Below are positions 37,201-49,200 of a stretch of 64,000 nucleotides of DNA, piece after piece. The stretch comes from Rugalucina vietnamica (lineage: Eukaryota > Mollusca > Bivalvia > Lucinida > Lucinidae). The position numbers and the translations under genes are program-made. A model generated the notes under the pieces. That model worked only from the letters and a program-made list of their open reading frames with translations. It did not search any database and had not been told where the DNA came from. Location of the stretch: the NCBI GenBank assembly GCA_964017185.1, contig OZ024878.1, forward strand, positions 13,587,351 to 13,651,350, in the 5' to 3' direction. Within the stretch, counting starts at the first letter, position 1. Each line of letters starts with the position of its first letter.

Positions 37201-40200
37201 TGTGTTGTGCCGCTGCATTTGTTGTCATCTTTGTACATGTTGGTGGATACGCAGATGATGTAAGACAGTTTTAGCTGGGCCATGAAAAAAAAACAACAGT
37301 TTTTTGCCTATGCGAAAACAAAGGCGCAGACCAGCTTTGCGGTAACCGCGGCTTCGCGGTAACCGCGAAGCTGGTCTGCGCCTTTGTTTTCGCTACTCGG
37401 ATAGTACAGTCCATTTTCTTGTTAAATTCGAAATTTCAAGACTCTAGCGCTTTTCTGTGGCTGCACAGACCCATTTGTGTCGCACTTGGTTGAAAACCAT
37501 GAAAACCGGTTTTCTCGCTTCACGGCTCATTTTAGCCTCCTCACTAATTCTCATGATGTAAGACAATACATGTATTAGCTTCTCATGCCTGAGTGGTGTG
37601 GTCTAGTGCCAGCTGGGATAGTCTAAGGGATAGCATATTAGATAAGCGACCCTCAGGTTGCAGGTTCGATACCCGGCTGGTACATGTCGGTCTTGTTGAT
37701 GACAAATGTTCATCCTGATGTAATAACGGCAAACTGCCCATAGGTGTGTAACATTTGTCGAGTGGATAAGTTTCTCGCTATAAACTTAGAATCATGGGTT
37801 TGCGCCTAGGCTTCTCCAGTCTTTTGAATTAGACTTTTAACCGAGGTTCTGTCTCTCCATGTGACCTGAGTTGTTGAGTGGTATGTAAAACATGACTGCC
37901 ACCACTATCAGTCATTTGAGCCGCCTCGTGGGAAAACCAACAATGTGATTTCCGAACAGGTCGGACACAAACCGGCCTGTACAAGCACAGAAAATAGCTA
38001 GAAGCTTGAAATTTCGGATTTAAGTAGAAGAGGAATTGGTCTATCCGAGTAGCGAAAACAAAGGCGCTGATCAGCTTCGCAGTTACCGCGAAGCTGATCT
38101 GCGTCTTTGTTTTCGCATATGCAGATTGTTGGTTTTCCCATGAGGCGGCTCATTTATATTAGGTAATTTTGGTTTTTTTGGTTTAGTTTTAATATTATTA
38201 ATATTAAAAATATGTACAGGTCAGCCTCACTATAATTGCTATCTTTTGAGTCTGTAGAATAGAAGCAGACAGTGTGAAACTGTGTTATTATGAGGTTACT
38301 TACTATAGACATATAGCAAAATAATCAGTTTGGGTGCCATGACATGTTTGTGTTATATTGAAAACTGCATCATAGTCTAACTGCACGCTATAAAGAGGTT
38401 GAAGTGTAACAGACTGGTACTTGTTTTCAGATTTGTTGCTCAGATTTTGCAAAGGCTCATCCTATAATGGGGATTGTGGTTATGGCTCTAGCTCTTACAA
38501 ATGTAAGTGTTTTTAACCCATATTTGACGAATGAATTTTCCAATCATTATCAATTGGGTGAGTCCATTTTCTTTGTTAGGGGTGTTAGGAGTGATTTTTA
38601 ATTTTTATCCCATTTTTCGATGAATTTTCGTTAAGCAAACAGAATAGCCCCAGATGGGACACCGCGATCTGCAGCATCACATCTGGGGCTATTCTGTTTG
38701 CCTATGTCCCATAAAAGGGACGCCAGGCTTAAATGAGTTAAGAACAAGAAGAAAAGAAAGACATAAAAACTTTGCGATTCTTTTACGAATGATTTTATAC
38801 ATCGTAAAACAAAACATTCTATCTGGTCATAAAGTAGTTATTGAAAATGATGGCTAGGTTGGTCATGCTATATTAATGATAATATTATTAGTATGTAGTT
38901 TTGAATGGAATTTTAGATTGAGATTGTGAAATTTGATCTACACTGTTCGAAAATCTATTAAAAATGACAAAATTGCAATATTGAAGTATTTGTATTTGTT
39001 TACAAATAGAAGTATTTTGATTGTGTTAAGGCCATATCTGAGCTGAAGGATTTGAATCATCCAGGGTCATTAACCCATATTTGACAAATGGATTCTCCCA
39101 TCATTATCAATTAGGTGAGCCCACTTTCATTTTTAGGGGTGTTAGGAGTGATTTTTATTTTTTATCATTTTTCGATGACAATTCTCTAAGCAAACAGAAT
39201 AGCCCAAGATGGGATGCCCCATTCTGCGGCATCACATCTGGAGCTATTCTCTTTGCCTATGTCCCATAAAAGGGATCCCAGGCTTAAATGAGTTAATATG
39301 AATGACTTCTATATATCTTTCAGCCCATTATGGCATTATTTAGACCCCATCCCGGGACTAAGAAAAGACCAATATTCAATGTTGCTCACTTGCTAGTAGG
39401 AATATCAGCTTACGTAGTAGGAAGTAAGTGGTAATTTCTGAAAAAAAGCAATTTTTCATTACGAAAACTTGCCCATGCAATATACACTGATTTTTTTGCA
39501 GAAGAAAAAAATGAAAATTTCATTGGAAAATTTTTTGAATTTTTGCTCAAAACATTGATTGTGGGTACACGTTAGAACCGCCTCGCCAAGGCAGCTCTAA
39601 CAAGTACCCACAATCTATGTTTTTGAGAAAAAATATGAAAAATAGGTATACCCCTGCAAACCCCGGTTTTACTATATAAAAGTGGAGTTTAAGGGGGTGT
39701 ACATTTCACGGACATGTTTTCCTGATGGATAGAAAGCCATATAGTTTCCTTACATATGATACATCCCCCATCGTCAGGGAGACTCCAGGAAATGAAACAT
39801 AAAATTGATCAAAATTCTTCTAGAATATGCCTAATTTTCTGACAAAATTCAGTCTCCCTGAAATGGATTAGGAATTTTCCTTTATGTTCTATACCAGTGA
39901 AATAGATAACGATGCGTACTGCATATGTATGCACGATTTCTTGCTCTGTACGCATAAAAAATTCAGACCTATGAGTACCATGTACGCAGTAAAAATCAGC
40001 AGTACGAAAACAGTTTTCGGCTTTATTATACCCCCGGCATACGAAGTATTATGGGGTATATAGTTTTTGCTTTTTCCGTCTGTTTGTCTGTTAGTAAACT
40101 TTTTTTATGTCAAAGATTTCTCAGGAACTACTTAACCTAGAATTTTAAAATTTGGTACAAAGCTTGGGTATGTCAAGTTGTATTGTGTATTTGAGAATCA

Positions 40201-43200
40201 ACAATCTCCGGCTTATCATTCCCTTTATTTATCCATTTTTCTCTCTATCCGAGAAAATTTTCCATCATATCAGCTCAGTCTGTATAAGAGTTAGAGACTT
40301 CAAATTTTATATGCATGTTCAGAATAACCAACTCTATTACTGAAAACAAGATTGTGATTCTGTGGTTTACTTTTGTCTTCTTTTTTTACTTTGTTTCTTT
40401 TCCCATCTGTCACTCCTATACAAATCTGTACCATTTTGTGTCAAAGATTTCTCAGGGACTATTTAACCTAGAATTTTGAAATTTGGTACAAAGCTTGGGT
40501 ATGACAAGTTGTATTGTGTATTTGAGAATCAACAATCTCTGGCTTATCATTCCCTTTATTTATCCATTTTTCTCTCTATCTGAGAAATTTTTCCATCATA
40601 TCAGCTCAGTCTGTATAAGAGTTAGAGACTTCAAATTTTATATGCATGTTCAGAACGGCCTACTCTATTACTGAAAACAAGATAATGATTCTGTAGTTTA
40701 CTTTTGTCTTCTTTTTTAGCTCGACTGCACGAAGTGCATAGAGCTATTGCAGTCACCCCGGTCGTCCACGTTCCCGTTCCCGTTCCCGTGCGCGTGCGCG
40801 TCACACTTGCGTTAAAGTTTTCTAGAAGTCCATATCTTGACAACCACTCATCAGAAAGCATTCATACTTGGACCATAGATACCCTGTAGGGTTAGCTTTC
40901 ATTCCATGGCATCGGGCCCCTGGGTCCAGGCCAGGGGGTGGGGCTGGAAGTTAAAATCTAGAACACCTTCAAAAATGGCAATTCTTGTGTTAAAGTTTTC
41001 TAGAAGTCCATATCTTGACAACCACTCATCAGAAAGCATTGATACTTGGGCCATTGACACCCTGTAGGGTCAGCTTTCATTCCATGGCATCAGATCCCTG
41101 GGTCCGTGCCAGGGGGTGGGGCTAGAGGTTAAAATCTAGAACACCATTAATAATAATGGCTTTTCTGTGATATAGTATTCTAGAAGTCTATATCTTGAAA
41201 ACTTTTTATCAGAGGGCTTTCATACTCGGACCATAGGTACCCTGTAGGGTTGAGTTTCATTTCATGGCATCGGGTCTCTCGGTCCATGCCTGGGGGGTGG
41301 GGCTGGAGGTTAAAAACTAGAACACTGTAAAAATAGATGTACTGCTGTGTAACTTTTACAAGGAGTCCATATCTTGACAACAACTTATCATAAAGCATTC
41401 ATACTTCATACACTTTAGGTTCCATGACATCGGACCTCTGGGTCGGAGTCAGGGGGGCGGGGCTAGAGGTCAAAATCTAGAACTCCCCGATTTTTTTTTT
41501 TTCTTTTTATTTCTTAATAGAAACAACTTAGGAAGATGGTTGGTCATTCATCTTTTGACTTTGTGACACTGACTTGTGTGTCATGACGGTAAGGGTCGGT
41601 TGACCTACTTTCCATGGTTCAGTGATTTTGCCTTATATCTTGACACTCAATTAGTATATTTTCTTACTTCTTTCAGATTATGAGTGAGTACGACCAGGCC
41701 TTTGACCCCAATATACTTATAGGTCACTGTGACCTAATTTCACGGTTCAGTGATTTTGCCTTATATCTTGACACTCAATTAGTATATTTTCATACTTTTT
41801 TCAGATTATGAGTGAGTATGACCAGACCTTTGACCCCAATATACTTATAGGTCACTGTGACCTAATTTCACGGTTCAGTGATTTTGCCTTATATCTCGGT
41901 TCTCAAATGGTTTATGAACAAACTTCTTTCAAAGTATGTTTGCGTATGACAAGACCTTTGACCCTGAATTAGTCCTAGGTCACTGTGACCTAATTTCACG
42001 GTTCAGTGATTTTGCCTTATATCTTGACACTCAATTAGTATATTTTCATTCTTTTTTCAGATTATGAGTGAGTATGACCAGACCTTTGACCCCAATATAC
42101 TTATAGGTCACTGTGACCTAATTTCACGGTTCAGTGATTTTGCCTTATATCTTGACACTCAATTAGTATATTTTCATACTTTTTTCAGATTATGAGTGAG
42201 TATGACCAGACCTTTGACCCCAATATACTTATAGGTCACTGTGACCTAATTTCACGGTTCAGTGATTTTGCCTTATATCTCGGTACTCAAATGGTTTATG
42301 AACAAACTTCTTTCAAAGTATGCTTGCGTATGACAAGACCTTTGACCCTGAAGTAGTCCTAGGTCACTGTGACCTATTTTCACGGTTCAGTGATTTTGCC
42401 TTACATCTTGACACTCAATTAGAATATTTTCATACTTTTTTCAGATTATGAGTGAGTATGACCAGACATTTGAACCCAATATACTTATAGGCCACTATGA
42501 CCTAATTTCACGGTTCAGTGACTTTGCCTTATATCTCGGCACTCAAGTAGTTTATGAACAAACTTCTTTGACACTATGTTTGCGTATGACAAGACCTTTG
42601 ACCCTAAAGTAGTCCTAGGTCAATATGACCTTATTTCACGGTTCAGTGATTTTCCTTTATATCTCGGCACTCAATTGGTATATGAACATACTTCTTTCAC
42701 GATATGTATGAGTATGACAAGACCTTTGACTGTAAAGTATTCCTGGGTCACTGTGACCTAATTTCATGGTTCAGTGATTTTGCCTTATATCTCGACACTC
42801 AGTTGGTATTTTTTCATACTTCTTTCTGATTATGAATGAGTATGACCAGACCTTAAACCCAAACATACTTATAGGTCACTATGACCTAATTTCATGGTTC
42901 AGTGATTTTGCTTTATATCTCAACACTGAATGGGTATATGATCATATTTCTTTCACATTATGAGTAAGTATCACTAGACCTTTGAGGCTTTGACCCTGAA
43001 ATACTTATAGGTCAGTGTGACCTTATTTCACGGTTCAGTGATTTTGCCTTGTGTCTTGGCACTCAGTTGGTATATGAACACACTTCTTTCACAATATGAG
43101 TGAGACCTTTAAATCTTAGGTAGTTATAGTTAACTTTCATGGTTCAGTGATTTTGCTTTATCGCATCAAGGCAAAAAGATGTATGAGCATAATGCTTTGG

Positions 43201-46200
43201 GTTACCGGTCGGGTTTGGCCTTATGTTTGACAAAGGTCAGAAGCAGTCGAGCACGCTGTCCTGCGACAGCTCTTATTTTACTTTGTTTCTTTTACCATCT
43301 GTCACTCCTATACAAATCTGCACCTTTTTGTCCGGCATAGGAAGTATTAGGGGGATATAGTTTTTGCTTTTTTATTTATGAATATATTTTTGTTGGATGT
43401 AACACTAGATGTATACCTTTTTCTGTAATCTGCTTTTTGTCTCAAAGTGGTATGAATGCTGATGGCTACCGCCGGGGGTATGTGAGCATTGCTCACTTTT
43501 GCTATATTACATACTCAAATAAAATACCTTTAAGCCCCTGTCAGACACTCACGAGTTGGACCTACGAGTTAAGCTCCGCCCACTTTTTTTGTGAACTTGT
43601 AGCATCTCATAGAGAACTCGCCCTATGTCTTCTGTTGTCATACAGAAGTCTTCCCAACTCAGAGCAACTCGTAGCGTGTGGTGGAAAGACTACGAGAATT
43701 TTAAACGGTTTAAAATTCTCGTAGCAAGTCGTAGCAACTCGCCGTCTTAAAGTGGGCGGGGCATGTGCGGAGCATAACTCGTACTAATCTCGTAGCTTGT
43801 CGTACAGAACTCGTTGTTATGTCGTGGGATGTCATGCATTCTCGGCGTCTTGTCAAACATGGCGAGTTGCCTATGAGATACCTACGAGTTGCTATGAGAT
43901 ACCTACAAGCTGCTTCGATTTTGAAGGAGACTTCTCACGAGTTAACTACGACACTCCTACGAGTATCCGCAAGTTCCCACGACTTATATCGTAGGGATGT
44001 CGTGTAGAACTCATAGGGCATTACAACTCGTAGCAACTCGCGCGACAAGCGGCGAGTTATGATTTGCGCTAACTCATAGCTTCAACTCGTGTGTGACAGC
44101 TTTTAAACTTTTTCAACTTAACTCGTGGCAACTCGCGTGACAAGCGGCGACTAATAACTTGTACCAACTCGTAGCATGTAGGGGCTTCAACTCGTGAGTG
44201 TGTGACAGGCCCTTTAAAATTGTCACAAAACAACAACTTTTCAACTAGTTTATTCTGGCTGCTCTGTCAACAATCAAAAAGTAGTTACAATATTAATGTA
44301 GCTTTGATCGATCTATATTACATCTCATGCAATGTATTACGTATCTTCAGTGGTTGTACCATATACATGCTCTTTGTTCAGTGCCTTGGCCAGCCAAATT
44401 GTTTACCAAAGGTTTATTCATGAAGTTTAATGATAGATAAATACATGTATTACCAAAATGTGTAATGTTTTTCCAAAAATTTGGGCTACAGTTTAGACAT
44501 TTTTTAAATCTTTATCTATGAGAGCCAATTTAAATATAACTTTAAACACTTTTAAAAAATATTTCACCTGCTCTTTCAGTTGTGAATCTCTTTGCCGGTG
44601 TAGAGGTAGCCAAGGATAAACTTCCAGATTATATGCGCATACCTATGTGGGTCTTCTGTGGTTGGATTGGCCTGTTCAGTATAGTTCTACACTTATATCA
44701 GTGTGCCACTAAAAAGACAGGTATGTACCAAAGTTTTGATAAGTTTCCTTATTTTCAAACACCATAGATCAACTGCAGTTACTTGAGCCGCATCATGAGA
44801 TCTGCATATGAGAAAACACACCGCAGATCAGCTTCGCAGTAACTGCAAAGCTGATCAGCGCCTTTGTTTTCGCAACACAGATAATACGTAGGTTGTTCGG
44901 AAAGTTCGTGTAATTGTGTTATATCTCTCATAATTTTCATCCATTGTACCGGAAAGTTGTTGTGCGTGCACTTCCATTTATTCTAAATTGTTGATAGGAA
45001 AAAGAAAGAAAAGTGACCATAGAAACCGAAAATACAGGTTGTCGTGGCAACGTCATCATCGGTACCCGGAGCAGTCCGAAAAATATCACTTTTTTAAACA
45101 AAGTCTTAAAGAAATAAACTTAATTTCTGACTGTTTGCTCATCGCTAGAAAAGCACGGAATCGTCTTGTAATATTTCAACAACATGGCATTGTTTCCTGA
45201 AAATTTGAAGTCAATTGGATGTTCCACAAATAAGTTATGGGCCTTTATTACGAGGGTTGTATGGGGAAACCATGACTTCGAACTATGTCGTTGCGTTGCA
45301 AAAGATTATGAACTTCTGTATTTTCTTCATAAAACACACACAGAAAAATTTTAGATGGTAAATAAACTGGAAAACTACTAATAATATAGTTCAACATTTA
45401 TGTACAAATGGTTCGCATGTTTTAAGAGTGGAATAAAAGAAACTGGCGGCAATTTTAGAAGCAACCAACTGGCAGTGGAATTGTGTTTCATTCAGAATTG
45501 CGAAAAATTGGATGATTCAGCGGAGAATATTAGCAAAATAGACTCAGGGTGCTGTATCACCACATACTGATACTGGTTACGAAAACTTATAACAAAAGAA
45601 TGGACAGACACATTAAATGGGTAGATATTGTTGGTGTTTATGCTGAGAAAGTGTGATCATCGCCAAATGGATTAAAATTAAGTTTGACGTTTTCGCAACG
45701 TCATTTTGACGTTGGCGTGCTCCGGGTACTCATACCTCACCTTTTTGTAATGAACATATTTTTATTATGTCTTTGTGCATCATCTTGGTTTTCACAGCAT
45801 TTATAGAGGATGTGTTGAAGTTAAATTAGATATGTTTATTTTTGTATTACTATGAATATTAGTTGAATGATCAAACAATTATTCGAACTTTCCGAACGCC
45901 CCTCGTACAACTCTTCTTCTTCTTAAATCTGAAATTTCAAGCTTCTAGCCTGCTTCTTTGACTATACAGCCTGGTTTCTGTCGGACCTGGTCGGAACCCA
46001 AATTGTTGTTTTTCTCATGCACAGGCTCAAATAGCAGTGTATACACTGATCAGAGAGCTCCTTGAAAAGTGTGGATAAGGTCTAATTACGTAAACTTGTC
46101 CGTGCAATGTACAGAGAACTTAAAGTTAAAAATTCAGTGGAAAAAGTTCAATATTTTAAATATTTTTGCTCAAACATTGATTGTGGGTGCACCTTAGAAC

Positions 46201-49200
46201 AGCCTCAGTGAGGCAGTTCTAACGAGTACCCACAATCAGTGTTCTGGATCAAAAATAAGGAAAATAGGTATACCCCTGTAAACCCCAGTTTTACTATATA
46301 AAATTTGGGGTCGAGAGGGTATACTTTTCATGGAGATGTTTTCCTGATGTCTTGGCTGCAAAGCAGGTAGTGTATCCACTACTATACCATGGCTGTTAGA
46401 TGTTTAACATACGAAAACATGCCCATGCATTATACAGAATGGTTGTAAAAATGGAAATTTTCACTGCAAACATTTTGATATTTTTCTTATTTTTGCTCAA
46501 AACATAGATTTTTGGTACATGTTAGAACCGCCTCGGTGAGGCCCACCGAGGCGGTTCTAAAGAGTACCCACAATCTATGTTTTGGAGCAAAAAATAAAGA
46601 AAGATATGTATACCCCTGCATATGTTTCCAAATAAGAAAAATAGGTATACCCTCGCATACCTCAGTTTTGCTATATAAAAGTGGGGTATAAGGGGATATA
46701 TATTACACGGACATGTTTTCCTGATGACACATGAGAATGACAGCTTTGTTCATGACAAATCTCAAATACAAAAAATGAGCCGCGTCATGAAAAAACCGGA
46801 TTTTTTGCGTATGTGAAAACAAAGCCGCAGATTAACTGTGCAGTAATTGCACACCTTATCAGTGCCTTTGTTTTCCCTACACAGATAGTACAATTCCTCT
46901 TCTCTCTAAATCAGAAATTTCAAGCTTCTAGATATCTTCTATAGCTGCAAATGCCGGTTTGTGTCAGGCCTGGTCGGAAACCCTAAAGACCGGTTTTGAC
47001 ACGGCTTAAATGTATGTTTGAAACACCATATTCTATACTTATTTCTATACCAATTATCATATTTTCAGCGGACGATGGCTCAGTGCCTATTCTGGGAACA
47101 GAAAGTAATAAAAATTTATGAATGTTTTTTGTTAATCACTATGTATAAATCCAAAGCACCTTTAAAAGTTACCTCATTTTATTAGTTTGTGCAAATATTT
47201 CTATTGTTTTTGGTGGGTAAAATTGTAAAAGATAAATCTATTTGAAGCATGATAACAGTTTGGTTGGAAAAGGAAAGTATGAGATGCTGAAAGAAATAAG
47301 GTCGAATAGCTGAGCATGATGGTCTTGGTTTAGCAGCAATACACTAAAAAAAATGTAAATCAGTTTTTTTAAAAAGGGTTTTTCTACCAGAGATGACAGC
47401 TGTAATCCTTATGAAAACTTGTGCATGCAATAAACAGAGATTTGTTTTAGCTGTAAAAATTGAAAATTTCATTGGGAAAATTTTGATATTTTTGCTCAAA
47501 ACATAGATTGTGGTTACACGTTAGAACTGCCTCAGCAAGGTGGTTCTAACGAGTACCCACAATCTATGTTTTGGATCAAAAATAAGAAAAATAGGTATAC
47601 CCCTTCACACTCCAGTTTTACTATATGAAAGTGGGGTATAAGGGGGTACTCATTACAAGGACATGTTTTCCTGATGTGTGCCTTTTTGGTCAAATGGATC
47701 TGTGAATGAATAAGCTCTTTTTATGGTTAGGGGGTTTGTATTGTGAAAGTTAAAGTCGAATAAATGTGGAAATGGATCAGCATTGAATGCATGTTTTTTC
47801 ATATTTTATCATTTACTTTTTATGCATGCTGGGTTTTGGAAAGTCGTAATTTGATACGGGAAAAGCATCATAGATCTAACTTTAAAGTTGAGAATCATGA
47901 AGATATGTTTTCTTTTGTGACATGGCTTACTTTTGTCAATCTTATAAACTTAATTTGTTATCAAATTCCAAAAAAGGTATTGTGACATAGATCTAGCAAA
48001 TTTGAAGTGTTAAATCAACAGTCTTTAATCATCTGTTCTAGATTGAGTTTAATAGAGCCTTGTCATGCGAAAATCAATCTCCAGAAAGTTGGAGCAAGTA
48101 CATGTAGTTGGATAACTGGTCTAACTAACCAGAATGTAGAAGACTTAGGCCTGGTTTCCATGGACAATTTTTTTCTGACAAAGATTATTTGTCACAGAAA
48201 CTTTGACAATGAGTTTGCATTAACACACAGCAAAGATTACTTATATTACTTAGCTCGCTCACCTTTGTCACAGATAGTTTGACAATGAAATTTCGCCACA
48301 GAATTGAATTTACACGAACATATTTTTCCGGGACAAACCTACTTTGTCAAATAAAAATTGTCCGTGAAAACCAGAAGCTCATTTATTTTTGCAGTCACCA
48401 TGAATTCTGTCAAAGCCTGGTTTTGTATAAAGGTTTTCTTCAGATTTACAGGAAGTTGGATAACTGGAGCTGATTGAATCTGAAGAAAGTCAATATTTGA
48501 GCCGCCTCATGAGAAACCAACAATTTGCATAGGCGAAAACAAAGACGCAGATCAGCTTCACGGTTACCGCGAAGCTGATCAGCGCCTTTGTTTTCAATAT
48601 TGGGCAAGTACAATCCCTCTTCTTCTTAAATCAGAAATTTCAAGCTTCTAGCTGTCTTCTGTGGCTGTACAGCCCGGTTTATGTCGGACCTGTTCAAAAA
48701 CCACATTGTTGGTTTTCTCATGAGACGGCTCATTTAGATGATAAAAATCTTTATCCCTATACATTGAATATTTGAGTTAACAAAATTTATCTAAATCATT
48801 TCAGGCAATAGAGGAGAATCTTATGAATTAAAGGGGCCAGGATCTCGAGATTCAAGCACGGGGCTCACTGAAAAAGAGGTAATATACCAAAATGTCATTA
48901 CATTTTCCTATATCTTCAAAATTTACTTTTTTAAGGCTAAATTCCAACAGAGACTAAATCAAAATTTGCCATACATTACGAAAACTTACTTATATACAGA
49001 CATTTTGTTTCAGCTGTAAAAATTGAAATTTTCCTCGGAAAAAAATTGATATTTTTGATATTCTTGCTCAAAACATGGATTGTGAGGCAGTTCCAACAAG
49101 TCATGATTCAAGAAGAACATTTGAGCCGCCTCATGGGAAAACCAACAATCTGCATAGGCGAAAACAAAGACGCAGATCAGCTTCGCGGTTACCGCGAAGC

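Larger units (their letters stand above)
40024..43385 (+). mobile_element. P1-related tandem element with 331-bp units, interrupted by P2
   Basis: Head tatacccccggcatacgaag. Two units of about 331 bp (tcaaagatttctcaggaact; cagctcagtctgtataagag). The second unit is split at its 3' end by the P2 element 40718-43275 and then resumes (actttgtttcttttaccatc), ending near a second ggcataggaagtattag. Confidence 0.65.

Noticed and set aside
43437..44007. Open frames of 80-95 codons
   Set aside because: They lie within the ACTCGTAG-rich element and depend on its repeated word.
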